Below, in pieces: positions 43,489 to 51,959 of a DNA stretch of 64,000 nucleotides. Below the pieces are notes generated by a model, which saw only the letters and a list, made by a program, of their open reading frames with translations, was not told the DNA's origin and searched no databases. Made by a program: the position numbers and the translations under genes. The DNA is from Ruminococcus sp. AM36-2AA. Lineage in GTDB: Bacteria > Bacillota > Clostridia > Lachnospirales > Lachnospiraceae. Each line of letters begins with the position of its first letter. Positions within the stretch are counted from its first letter, which is position 1. The stretch is from contig NZ_QTYB01000012.1 in the NCBI RefSeq assembly GCF_003461955.1, positions 88,145 to 152,144 of the forward strand, given 5' to 3'.

Positions 43489-44718
43489 ATGAAAGAAAAG
43501 AAAAAACTGTCTCTGGCCATGCAGATCTTTATTGCGCTTGTACTGGCCATCATTGCTGGTCTGCTTATGCAGAGCCATGCGGATTTTGCCGAATCTTATA
43601 TTAAACCATTCGGTACCATATTTTTGAATCTCGTTAAATTTATTGTTGTTCCAATCGTGCTTTTTTCCATTATGTGTGGAATCATCTCCATGAGTGATAT
43701 CAAAAAGGTTGGTGCGATCGGTCTGAAAACCGTTATCTTTTATCTTTGTACCACTGCTTTTGCGGTTACCATAGGACTTACTGGCGGAAATCTTTTTAAA
43801 GGGCTTTTTCCGGTGGTAGCGACTACGGATCTAACATATGAAGCAGCAGAGGCTACTTCTTTTATGGATACAATTGTAAATATTTTCCCGTCAAACTTTG
43901 TATCTCCCATGGTAGAAGCAAATATGCTGCAGATCATTGTGATGGCCATTCTTCTTGGTTTTGCCATTATCCTGGTAGGAGAAAAAAATATCCGGGTAGT
44001 AAATGCGTTTAATGATCTTAATGAGATTTTTATGAAATGCATGGAAATGATCCTGAAGCTGTCACCCATCGGTGTGTTCTGCCTGCTGTGCCCGGTCATT
44101 GCGGCAAACGGTCCGACGATCATCGGATCTCTTGCAATGGTACTTCTGGCCGCATATATCTGTTATATTGTCCATATGCTTGTTGTGTATTCTCTTATTG
44201 TTAAGACCATGGGCGGATTAAGCCCTGCAAAATTTCTCAAGGGAATGCTTCCTGCCATTATGTTTGCGTTTTCCAGTGCTTCTTCTGTGGGAACCCTTCC
44301 GATCAACCTGGAATGTACAGAAAAGCTTGGAGCAAAAAGAGAAGTTGCATCTTTTGTACTTCCACTGGGCGCAACGATCAATATGGATGGAACTGCGATC
44401 TACCAGGGTGTCTGTGCAATCTTTATTGCATCCTGCTATGGTATTTCCCTTACATTTCCGCAGATGCTGACTATTGTTCTTACCGCAACACTGGCTTCCA
44501 TCGGAACTGCCGGCGTGCCCGGAGCGGGTATGATCATGCTGGCAATGGTTCTTACATCTGTGGGACTTCCGGTGGATGGTATTGCACTTGTTGCAGGTGT
44601 TGACCGTATCTTTGACATGGGACGTACTACCGTCAACATTACAGGCGATGCAGCTTGTACTATTGTAGTCTCCAATATGGAATCCAGGCGTGAGGCCAGA
44701 AAAGGGGCAAAACAGTAA
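43489..44718 (+). CDS. Dicarboxylate/amino acid:cation symporter (DAACS)
   Basis: A 409-residue symporter of the glutamate/aspartate or C4-dicarboxylate (GltP/SstT/DctA) family. Characteristic segments are KFIVVPIVLFSIMCGII, the serine-rich hairpin FAFSSASSVGTLPINLE (residue ~260), GATINMDGTAIYQGVCAIF (the NMDGT motif) and GVPGAGMIMLAMVLTSVGLPVDG. All are intact. The ATG at 43489 follows AGGGGGAAGATCAA; an upstream ATG at 43429 lies inside the terminator. Substrate cannot be fixed from the sequence. Confidence 0.92.
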   Translation: MKEKKKLSLAMQIFIALVLAIIAGLLMQSHADFAESYIKPFGTIFLNLVKFIVVPIVLFSIMCGIISMSDIKKVGAIGLKTVIFYLCTTAFAVTIGLTGGNLFKGLFPVVATTDLTYEAAEATSFMDTIVNIFPSNFVSPMVEANMLQIIVMAILLGFAIILVGEKNIRVVNAFNDLNEIFMKCMEMILKLSPIGVFCLLCPVIAANGPTIIGSLAMVLLAAYICYIVHMLVVYSLIVKTMGGLSPAKFLKGMLPAIMFAFSSASSVGTLPINLECTEKLGAKREVASFVLPLGATINMDGTAIYQGVCAIFIASCYGISLTFPQMLTIVLTATLASIGTAGVPGAGMIMLAMVLTSVGLPVDGIALVAGVDRIFDMGRTTVNITGDAACTIVVSNMESRREARKGAKQ

Positions 44719-44739
44719 TCAGATACTGCTGAAAAAAAT

Positions 44740-44780
44740 CTGCATTTTTTAATCTCAGGATTGGAAGATGCAGTTTTTTT
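44740..44780 (+). terminator. Terminator after the symporter gene
   Basis: CTGCAT (44740-44745) and ATGCAG (44768-44773), extended by A/T pairs, followed by a seven-T run. Confidence 0.65.
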
Positions 44781-44786
44781 GTTATA

Positions 44787-44900
44787 ATTTCCAAAGAGCA
44801 GATCAGTGAGCTCCTGCATGCGGCACGGTCAGTTGGGTATGCATAGGAAAATCCCTTGCACCAGGCCAAGGAAAAAGCCGAAAATACTATAGAATAGACA
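44787..44900 (+). pseudogene. Degenerate 3' remnant of a second nitroreductase gene
   Basis: Reads ISELLHAARSVGYA, stop, then ENPLHQAKEKAENTIE, stop. This lines up with the C-terminus of the broken nitroreductase at 39040-39157 (LYAALAVGYAEEKTCARSRK, then KPENTIE). The bases GGAAAAAGCCGAAAATACTA near 44870 are nearly identical to that gene's 3' end. In-frame stops and missing 5' part show it is dead. Confidence 0.65.
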
Positions 44901-45011
44901 GAGTAACTTTGAAGGCTATTGGTCTGACCTTTAAATAATAGATGAGAAAAATAAAAATTCATGGTAAAATAAAAGCATGCAATATAAAAAGGCAAAAACA
45001 GGAGAAAACGT

Positions 45012-46478
45012 ATGAAAAAGAGTCACTTTGAACTGAAGAATTATGTTACTGCAACCAGTGTTTTTGTCCTGGCGGTTGTGGCAGGAATTTTGATTTTCTT
45101 TGGGTGCGTGCAGAGATCTGTGCAGGTGAATTCTCAGAAAACTTTAAAGACCAATGTGGAAAGACAGAGAGAGCATCTGTGGACGATTCTGGATATCAAT
45201 TATCAGTATCTGAATGAAATTGCCTCTGCAGTAGGAAAGTCAGAAGAACTTTTTTCCGAAGAAAATAAAGAACGTCTGGTGTCCATCTATGAGAAAACAG
45301 ATCTGGAACGGGTAGCGCTCATCGACAAAAATGGGGATGCGTATTATGATAATGGAGCTACCAAGAATGTTTCGCACAGAAGATATTTCAAAGAGGCAAT
45401 AAGCGGAAAACAGACTCTCAGTGATCCGCTGGAAAGCAGTGTTGACTACGAAGTGAGAGTTGTGCTTGGAGTGCCTGTATACAAAAATGATAAGGTGATT
45501 GGAGTTCTTGGCGGTTCCTGTAATGTTACCGCACTGAGCCATATGTTGTTTGATGATCTTTTTGACGGAGCCGGAAACAGTTTTCTGGTCACCAGTGATG
45601 GAGAGATCATTGCATTTGACAGTGGATCTGCTTCCAGTACGGAGATTACGTATGGAACCAATCTTTTTGAGTATTATGGAGAGAAAGATCTCAGAGGAAA
45701 ACATACGCTCCAGGATATGCAGGTGGATTTCAAAAAGGGTGACAATGGACTGGTAAAGCTCAGCCTGGGCGAAAGAAAAGAAGAAGACTGTTATCTGGCA
45801 TATATGCCGATTGGATACAATGACTGGATGATCTGCTACACAGTTCCTGTAAAAAATGCCCAGCAGGTATATGATTTTATTTCCAGATATGAACTGATAT
45901 TTATGGGAGCTTTCTGCATTTTGGTAGCAATGCTGGTTTTGTATATCATAGTGCGCAATAATAAAGAAAAGGCAGTGTTGATCCGGTCTGCACAGACCGA
46001 TGCTTTGACAGGTGTTTATAATAAAGAGAATACACAGAATATGATTGATGAAATACTACGGAAAAAAGATCCCGACAGTTTTCATGGCTTTTTGATCCTG
46101 GATATGGATCATTTTAAAGAGGTTAATGATGTTTATGGGCATGCTATGGGAGATAAAGTTCTGGAGATGCTGGGAAATTTTCTGAAAAAACAGTTCCGGG
46201 AGCAGGATGTGATCGGACGCATCGGGGGCGATGAATTTGTGATTTTACTTTATAACATTGGCTCCCGTCAAAATATGGAAAACAGGGTAAAAAGTCTTCA
46301 GGAAAAAATTCGTGAAATCCATATGGATGGAATGGAAGGTCATACGTTTACTTTAAGCGCGGGCATTGCTTTTGCACCGCAGGACGGGGATACTTTTATG
46401 GAACTGTATCAGAAGGCAGATCTTGCTCTTTATCAGGTAAAACGTTCCGGAAGGAACGGATACCGGATCTATAAATAA
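45012..46478 (+). CDS. Cache-domain diguanylate cyclase (GGDEF)
   Basis: A 488-residue membrane sensor that probably makes cyclic di-GMP. It has a membrane helix at residues ~13-36, an extracytoplasmic Cache-type sensor (residues ~40-290; DKNGDAYYDNGATKNVSHRRYF), a second helix near residue 300 (LIFMGAFCILVAMLVLYIIV) and a C-terminal GGDEF domain. The active-site motif GRIGGDEFVILL is intact and the DALTGVYNKENTQ start is typical. No EAL domain. It is monocistronic with its own terminator. Confidence 0.92.
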   Translation: MKKSHFELKNYVTATSVFVLAVVAGILIFFGCVQRSVQVNSQKTLKTNVERQREHLWTILDINYQYLNEIASAVGKSEELFSEENKERLVSIYEKTDLERVALIDKNGDAYYDNGATKNVSHRRYFKEAISGKQTLSDPLESSVDYEVRVVLGVPVYKNDKVIGVLGGSCNVTALSHMLFDDLFDGAGNSFLVTSDGEIIAFDSGSASSTEITYGTNLFEYYGEKDLRGKHTLQDMQVDFKKGDNGLVKLSLGERKEEDCYLAYMPIGYNDWMICYTVPVKNAQQVYDFISRYELIFMGAFCILVAMLVLYIIVRNNKEKAVLIRSAQTDALTGVYNKENTQNMIDEILRKKDPDSFHGFLILDMDHFKEVNDVYGHAMGDKVLEMLGNFLKKQFREQDVIGRIGGDEFVILLYNIGSRQNMENRVKSLQEKIREIHMDGMEGHTFTLSAGIAFAPQDGDTFMELYQKADLALYQVKRSGRNGYRIYK

Positions 46479-46490
46479 CAGAATAAAAAG

Positions 46491-46539
46491 AAGACAGAAG
46501 ATATCCGGCAGGGAAAACAGGAAATCTTCTGTCTTTTTT
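46491..46539. terminator. Terminator between the GGDEF gene and the convergent MATE gene
   Basis: AAGACAGAAGAT (46491-46502) pairs perfectly with ATCTTCTGTCTT (46524-46535), followed by Ts. Upstream As make it plausible in both directions. Confidence 0.85.
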
Positions 46540-46575
46540 ACATAAATCGGAAGGTTAATATCTGCTTTGAAGTTC

Positions 46576-47961
46576 TTATGCTTCCGTGATTTTCTGAATG
46601 ATCGTTCTGTTTATGACAACCAGAAAAGCTACAGATACGATCAGAGAGATAATTTCCGCAATGGGGAATGCCCACCACACTGCGTGAAGTCCGCCGATGG
46701 AAGCAAGGATATAAGCGGCAGGTACCAGGACAAAAAGCTGACGCATGATGGATACGATCATACTGTATATAGCTTTTCCAAGTGCCTGGAATACAGTTCC
46801 TGCAATGATACAGAACCATGCGATCAGGTAATGGATACCAATGATCCGAAGTGCGGGAATACCGATGGCAAGCATATCACTGGAAGCGCTGAACAGTTCC
46901 AACAGTGTTTTCGGAATGAATTCGAAGGCAAGGAAACCGATAAATGTAAAACAGGATGCAATGAACATGCTGACTTTGACAGTTTTAAGCATACGCTTTC
47001 TATGGCGTGCCCCATAATTGTAGGCAATGATCGGTGTAATACCGTTGTTAAGCCCAAATACAGGCATGAAGAAAAAACTCTGTAATTTGAAATAAACGCC
47101 AAATACCGCAGTTGCGGTAACTGTGAACTGTACCAGGATCAGATTCATGCAGTAGGTCATGATGGAACTGATGGACTGCATGATGATCGAGGGAATACCT
47201 ACTGCGTAAATATGGCTGATGATCTTAAGATCAGGACGGAAGCCCTTAAAACTGAGCCGTACTTCATGATTAAATTTATGATTGCAGGTTCCGGCAACGA
47301 TGCAGGCTACACACTGTCCGATCACGGTAGCCACGGCAGCTCCGGTAACTCCCATTTTCGGAACACCGAGAAGACCAAAGATCAGGATAGGGTCAAGGAT
47401 GATGTTGGTGACTGCTCCGCACAGCTGGGAAGTCATGCTGAAGATTGTTTTTCCCGTGGATGTGAGCAGACGCTCAAAGAAAAACTGTCCAAGCAGACCA
47501 AAGGAGAACATCATAACTGTGCTGAGATATTCGATTCCAAATTTAAGGATCTCAGGATCTGCGTTATGTACCTGACTGGCGTAAAATGGTTTTACAACCG
47601 TAGCTCCAAGAACCAGGAAAACCAGGTAACTTAAGCCGTACAGGAAAGCAGCGTTGCTGGCTGTGCGGTTGGCTTTTTCGAAATTTTTTTCTCCAAGGGA
47701 TTTGGAAAGCAGTGCGTTCATACCGACACCGGTACCGGCACCTACCGCGATCAGAAGTGTCTGCAGCGGAAAGGCCATGGAAACCGCAGTCAGAGCATTT
47801 TCAGACAGCATGGCAACGAAAACACTGTCCACAATATTGTACAATGCCTGTACCAACATAGAGATCATCATTGGCAGAGACATGTTCAGTACAAGTTTCC
47901 CTACGGGCATGGTGCCCATTTTGTTTTCTGCTATGGGAGCAGATGTACTTTTTTGATTCAT
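46576..47961 (-). CDS. MATE family efflux transporter (second)
   Basis: A 461-residue MATE transporter of the NorM/DinF-like type with about 12 helices. PVGKLVLNMSLPMMISMLVQALYNIVDSVFV near the start and GAGTGVGMNALLSKSLGE near residue 75 are typical, with the repeated half beginning near residue 240 (GIPSIIMQSISSIMTYCMN). It differs clearly from the MATE protein at 20-21.4 kb. It is divergent from an AraC regulator, which may control it. Substrate unknown. Confidence 0.92.
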   Translation of the reverse strand: MNQKSTSAPIAENKMGTMPVGKLVLNMSLPMMISMLVQALYNIVDSVFVAMLSENALTAVSMAFPLQTLLIAVGAGTGVGMNALLSKSLGEKNFEKANRTASNAAFLYGLSYLVFLVLGATVVKPFYASQVHNADPEILKFGIEYLSTVMMFSFGLLGQFFFERLLTSTGKTIFSMTSQLCGAVTNIILDPILIFGLLGVPKMGVTGAAVATVIGQCVACIVAGTCNHKFNHEVRLSFKGFRPDLKIISHIYAVGIPSIIMQSISSIMTYCMNLILVQFTVTATAVFGVYFKLQSFFFMPVFGLNNGITPIIAYNYGARHRKRMLKTVKVSMFIASCFTFIGFLAFEFIPKTLLELFSASSDMLAIGIPALRIIGIHYLIAWFCIIAGTVFQALGKAIYSMIVSIMRQLFVLVPAAYILASIGGLHAVWWAFPIAEIISLIVSVAFLVVINRTIIQKITEA

Positions 47962-48136
47962 ACTTCCTCCATTTATTATTTTTATATTTTTTGTCTAATT
48001 GGATATATTAGCATGAAAATATAAGGGTTTCAAGAGAAGAAGAGTATCTGTATAAAATATCGTTGCTATTCCGCAGAGATTCTAATAAAATAAAAGGAAC
48101 ACATAAGAGAATTTTTACAGAATATGGAGACAATAA

Positions 48137-49054
48137 ATGCAGAAAGCAGAATATCGTTATTATGAAATTTCTCGGGATATTCCTGTTCTGGTGCTTACCG
48201 GGGAAAAGTGGGAAACTATTTACGGGACAGACAATATGCATTTTCATAATTATCTGGAGATCGGTTATTGCCATTATGGAAAGGGAACGGTGCAGCTCGC
48301 GGATCGAGAACTTACTTATGATGCCGGCACCATTACATTCATTCCTCATAACATTCCGCACAGGACATGTCCGGAGCAGAAAAAGGCAGATGAGAAGCAG
48401 AAGTGGGAATATCTGTTTGTTGATTCCGATACTATTTTGAAAAAATGTTTTGCAGATGTGCCGGAAAAGTACGTAAAATTAAAAAAGAACCTGGAGCAGA
48501 AAGTTTTTGCGCTGGATCAAAAAAACAATAAAAGAGCGGCAGAACTGATGCAGATGATCATAGAGGAAGAACAGTGTAAAAGGCCAAATTACAAGTATGC
48601 GATTCCGGCTCTTGCACTGAACCTTTTGCTGTTTTTTGACCGGCTGGGACAGGAAAAAATGGAAGAAACCCCGCTCTCGGATACAATGGATTATATTCGG
48701 AAACTGATAAATTATATGGAACTGCACTATATGGAAAATATTATGGCGAAGGATCTTGCCAAATGCTGTGAGTTAAGTGAAACGCATATGAGGAGGATCT
48801 TTCTGGAACATACCAATGCAACACCCCTTGAATATCTGAATCTGGTGCGGATCAATAAAGCCTGTGAACTTCTGATGAAAGGAAACTGTTCAGTGGAGAG
48901 TGTATCCGAGCAGGTCGGATACACGGTTTTATCTACCTTTATGCGGAATTTTAAAAAGATCACCGGACTTTCCCCGAATTCATGGAGAAAGAAAGCGCTG
49001 GAAGATCCGGAAAACATTGGAGCATATCAGATTTCAGTATTTAAAGGATGGTAA
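48137..49054 (+). CDS. AraC-family transcriptional regulator
   Basis: A 305-residue regulator with an N-terminal cupin sensing domain (HFHNYLEIGYC written in the sequence as MHFHNYLEIGYCHYGKGTVQ; FIPHNIPHRT) and C-terminal AraC-type double helix-turn-helix (NIMAKDLAKCCELSETHMRR and LNLVRINKACELLMKGNCSV, EQVGYTVLSTFMRNFKKITG). It is divergent from the MATE gene at 47961 and is followed by a lipoprotein gene. The ligand is probably a sugar or small metabolite (family knowledge). Confidence 0.9.
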   Translation: MQKAEYRYYEISRDIPVLVLTGEKWETIYGTDNMHFHNYLEIGYCHYGKGTVQLADRELTYDAGTITFIPHNIPHRTCPEQKKADEKQKWEYLFVDSDTILKKCFADVPEKYVKLKKNLEQKVFALDQKNNKRAAELMQMIIEEEQCKRPNYKYAIPALALNLLLFFDRLGQEKMEETPLSDTMDYIRKLINYMELHYMENIMAKDLAKCCELSETHMRRIFLEHTNATPLEYLNLVRINKACELLMKGNCSVESVSEQVGYTVLSTFMRNFKKITGLSPNSWRKKALEDPENIGAYQISVFKGW

Positions 49055-49096
49055 ATAACAGCGATAAAGATCAGCTGCAAAGAGGAGTGCGTAATT

Positions 49097-49891
49097 ATGA
49101 AAAAATGGAAATGTTGTTTAACAGCGATTGTGATCGCGGCGGGAAGTATGCTTGTGGGATGTCAGGAATCTTCATCAGCGAAGCCTATAGAAGCCATGTA
49201 TATCCCGGCGGGAGAAGACGGTCACCTGATGGTAGGAGAGGGAACAGGAAATGTTTTTACCGTGACAATGCCCGATAATATCCAGGATAAAAACGGAAAA
49301 AAAATCTCCGAGGAAGACCTGAACCGGGGCGATATCGTAGCAATCTACGGCGACGAGATCATGTTGGAATCCTATCCTGGCCAGTATCCAGGTGTAACAA
49401 AGATCAAAGTTGTCAAAGAAGGAAAAGCATCCGATGCCGACCAGTATCAGGACATTCTCGATGAATTCTGGCCGGAAAAAGATCCCGGGGAACTGCCGTA
49501 TCTGAACATAGGATACCGTGCATCTTATGGTGAAGTCAGCGCAGCAGCCACGCGCGGAGGATACAGCTGGAGCTATGCAGATAAAGATGGGGTTGAACAG
49601 AATAAAACGGCAGACAGTGCAGCAGTCACTCAGTGGCCAGATCTCCCGGTTATGAATGTGGACGGGACTACAGATATGGAACTGTATTTCGACACAAAAC
49701 CAGAAAAAGTAATAGCAACCGCATTTCCGGCAGAACTTTCAGGAGAAAGCGATCCAGGCGCAGGAGCAGAAGCGGAAGTAGAAGAAAAAGATGGAAATTA
49801 TATAGTAAAAGATGTACAGAAAGATATGATCTACCTGATCCGTGGAGAGTGGGGAAATGGATGGGTGGAATTTGGGTTTGATGTGGGATAA
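49097..49891 (+). CDS. Predicted lipoprotein of unknown function
   Basis: A 264-residue protein with a lipoprotein signal: KKWKCC start, hydrophobic stretch LTAIVIAAGSM and lipobox LVGC with Cys22. The mature part has no family I recognise; it includes a beta-rich segment (VFTVTMPDNIQDKNGKKISE; GDIVAIYGDEIMLESYPGQYP) resembling small OB-like domains of DUF3221-type lipoproteins, and an acidic low-complexity SGESDPGAGAEAEVEEKDG near residue 220. It ends with a domain including DMIYLIRGEWGNGWVEFGFD. Ribosome site AGAGGAGTGCG. A strong terminator follows. Confidence 0.75.
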   Translation: MKKWKCCLTAIVIAAGSMLVGCQESSSAKPIEAMYIPAGEDGHLMVGEGTGNVFTVTMPDNIQDKNGKKISEEDLNRGDIVAIYGDEIMLESYPGQYPGVTKIKVVKEGKASDADQYQDILDEFWPEKDPGELPYLNIGYRASYGEVSAAATRGGYSWSYADKDGVEQNKTADSAAVTQWPDLPVMNVDGTTDMELYFDTKPEKVIATAFPAELSGESDPGAGAEAEVEEKDGNYIVKDVQKDMIYLIRGEWGNGWVEFGFDVG

Positions 49892-49918
49892 AAAATAAAA
49901 AGTTGGAATGTGACTGGT

Positions 49919-49950
49919 GGAGTATGTGATCAAGCATACTCCATTTTTTT
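49919..49950 (+). terminator. Terminator after the lipoprotein gene
   Basis: GGAGTATG (49919-49926) and CATACTCC (49935-49942) with an 8-base loop, then A and seven Ts. Confidence 0.85.
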
Positions 49951-49955
49951 AGGAT

Positions 49956-49969
49956 GAGGTGCAAACCTC
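49956..49969. promoter_or_regulatory. Palindromic operator 1 upstream of the DGQHR gene
   Basis: GAGGTGCAAACCTC, 5-bp arms with 4-base centre, located upstream of the -35. It shares GAGGTGC and CTC with the second site at 50043-50056. Confidence 0.5.
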
Positions 49970-49997
49970 AGAAAACCCAAACTTTATAAAAATATAA

Positions 49998-50026
49998 TTG
50001 ACAAAATACAAAAATAGCAATATCAT
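49998..50026 (+). promoter_or_regulatory. Consensus promoter of the DGQHR gene
   Basis: TTGACA (49998-50003), 17-base spacer, TATCAT (50021-50026). The -35 is perfect, which suggests a strong promoter that needs repression. Confidence 0.75.
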
Positions 50027-50042
50027 AAAACTATGAATAAAT

Positions 50043-50056
50043 GAGGTGCGCATCTC
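50043..50056. promoter_or_regulatory. Palindromic operator 2 in the DGQHR leader
   Basis: GAGGTGCGCATCTC, an inverted repeat centred on TGCGCA, about 10 bases after the predicted transcription start and 87 bases from operator 1. Bracketing of the promoter suggests repression by looping or road-block. Confidence 0.5.
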
Positions 50057-50087
50057 AATGATCAAAACCTCAAGGAGGAATAATATA

Positions 50088-51434
50088 ATGGAGAAAACAG
50101 AGTTTACGCAGGCAAGAAAGAAAACAGAACTTTTATACATGCTGGAAATGATGATGAGAGATCCAGAAGCTCCGGAAGAGAAGAGAAATAATCTGAAAAT
50201 TTACATAATAAATGTAGATCAGGGACCAAATTCCTGCTTGTATACAACAAAAACAAACGTTGCTTTTCTGAATACATGCATAGAAAGGCTTCCTCGAAAT
50301 TATGAACATCTGGACGGAATCCAGAGAGCATTAAAACAGAAAAATGTAGATGATATTGAACAGGGACATCTTAAAAGCAGTCGGTACGATACACCGAATT
50401 CCGTTACGATCATGCTGAAAGAACAGTGCAACTTTTATGAGCTTCAGGATGTAGCAGGAATGAATGAAATTAAATGTCTGGTGATCCATCTGGACCAGAT
50501 TTATGAATATTTAAACAGTCCGGAAGCTGAGACAAATGAAGAAGGTTTTCTGATAGATCCGGAAGCTGCGACTATCGGATATATGATTGACGGACATCAT
50601 AGAAATGAAGGTGCATATAATGCGGCAAAGAAGATAAAAGAAGTAATGGAAGAGAGAGAAATCCAAGATAATGATGAGGTTTATCAGAAATATCAGTATG
50701 AATTTCCAACCAGTATTTATATTGGGAGAAGCCGAAAAGACATGGCTGGAATTTTTGGAGGTATCAACAATAAACAGCAGAAACCTTCGGCTATCCACGT
50801 GATGGCGATCCGTCAGATGAGCCTGGATCTGGATGAAGAAGAAGATCTGGCAGCACGTGTCATGGAAAAGATGAACAGTGAAAATGACAGTGTACTGAAA
50901 GATCGGATCAAGGTATGTGACGGAAGATTACCAAAGGGAGCTCCGGCTACATTCCTGAACAATGCAAAAATGGTAAAGCTGATCACAGACTGGTGGAAGG
51001 TTGCCATGAAGAATCCATCTTCCTGGAAATGTAAGGGCACGGACAACAACATTTATACATTTTTGAATGATTATCTTACAGCTTATAAAGAAGTTTTCCC
51101 GGAAGCATGGGATAACAAGAACTATGTACTGACAAAAACTATGGGCTTTGATATCATTTTTTCAATCTGCAATCAGCTTACTTTGAACGCTGTGGACATT
51201 TCCGGAGTAAACCGACTGCCGGATAAAGATGCATTTGTATCTATCCTTCAAAAAGTATTTTTTACAAAAGATGACAGTGGAAATATGGTACCAGTCGAGG
51301 TTGAGCTTGATGGCGAAAATGCAGTTCCATTTAACTGGGAAAGCAGCATCTACGGTTCACATTCCAGTGGAAAGGGAATCAATATCCTGAAAAAAATAGT
51401 GGAGCAGCTGATCATAAGCAGAGTGGATCACTGA
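50088..51434 (+). CDS. DGQHR-domain protein (DndB/phage-defence related)
   Basis: A 448-residue protein with the signature IGYMIDGHHRNEGAYNAAKK (D-G-H-H-R in place of D-G-Q-H-R) near residue 170 and FGGINNKQQKPSAIHVMAIR near residue 235. The same pair of motifs occurs in DGQHR-domain proteins such as DndB, the regulator of DNA phosphorothioation, and related proteins in phage-defence islands; the fold is ParB/Srx-like. No dnd genes are nearby, so it is a stand-alone member. Start at 50088 follows AAGGAGGAATAATATA; an upstream ATG is in the operator region. Function unknown. Confidence 0.75.
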   Translation: MEKTEFTQARKKTELLYMLEMMMRDPEAPEEKRNNLKIYIINVDQGPNSCLYTTKTNVAFLNTCIERLPRNYEHLDGIQRALKQKNVDDIEQGHLKSSRYDTPNSVTIMLKEQCNFYELQDVAGMNEIKCLVIHLDQIYEYLNSPEAETNEEGFLIDPEAATIGYMIDGHHRNEGAYNAAKKIKEVMEEREIQDNDEVYQKYQYEFPTSIYIGRSRKDMAGIFGGINNKQQKPSAIHVMAIRQMSLDLDEEEDLAARVMEKMNSENDSVLKDRIKVCDGRLPKGAPATFLNNAKMVKLITDWWKVAMKNPSSWKCKGTDNNIYTFLNDYLTAYKEVFPEAWDNKNYVLTKTMGFDIIFSICNQLTLNAVDISGVNRLPDKDAFVSILQKVFFTKDDSGNMVPVEVELDGENAVPFNWESSIYGSHSSGKGINILKKIVEQLIISRVDH

Positions 51435-51474
51435 TTGGGCGCAGGTTGTGAGAGGTATTTTTTCGTATTGGTAA

Positions 51475-51672
51475 AAAATTATATACAGACTTGCTTTTCG
51501 GATACAGGGCGTTTCAGTATTGCGCAATATTTGTGCTCATAATTCCAGAACTTATAATTGCACAATACATACGACACCGGAAAATGATACGCTGATTCAA
51601 AATAATAGTGCTGTAGTCAGTCTCAAAGCAATGAATCTTCCGGCGGATCGGAAAGGATATTTAAGTGTATAA
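51475..51672 (+). pseudogene. 3' remnant of an Abi_2 (AbiD/AbiF-type) abortive infection gene
   Basis: An open stretch with no start codon reads FRIQGVSVLRNICAHNSRTY and ends LPADRKGYLSV before TAA at 51670-51672. RNICAHNSR is the conserved C-terminal HEPN motif (R-N-x3-H) of Abi_2 proteins. The upstream two thirds of the gene (normally ~300 residues) is absent. It lies directly after the DGQHR gene, so it was probably lost when that gene was inserted or by deletion. Confidence 0.6.
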
Positions 51673-51743
51673 ATGCAGTAGGTTGGCATAAAATAATAAA
51701 ACAGTCCCAACCAAGCATTTTTGCTCAAATTGGTTAGGCATTC

Positions 51744-51782
51744 GGCGGAGTGTTAAGACAAGCACTTCGCCATTTTTATTTT
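51744..51782 (+). terminator. Terminator in the gap before the GIY-YIG/DUF2075 gene
   Basis: GGCGGAGTG (51744-51752) and CACTTCGCC (51763-51771) with one mismatch, followed by ATTTTTATTTT. Upstream, CCAACCA/TGGTTAGG (about 51709-51738) forms another hairpin. The rest of 51673-51959 shows nothing I can name. Confidence 0.65.
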
Positions 51783-51959
51783 GATGAAGAATATTCATAA
51801 TACAGAGTGATGGTAAACGCTACAGTATAGTCAAGGCTGTATCAGCGGACATCAAAGATGGAATACATCTGTATAAGGATATGATGAAATATTTTATTTG
51901 TAATATGAAGAAATATGGAATATACTTAAAGATATATAACCCAAGAGAGGCTAACGAGA

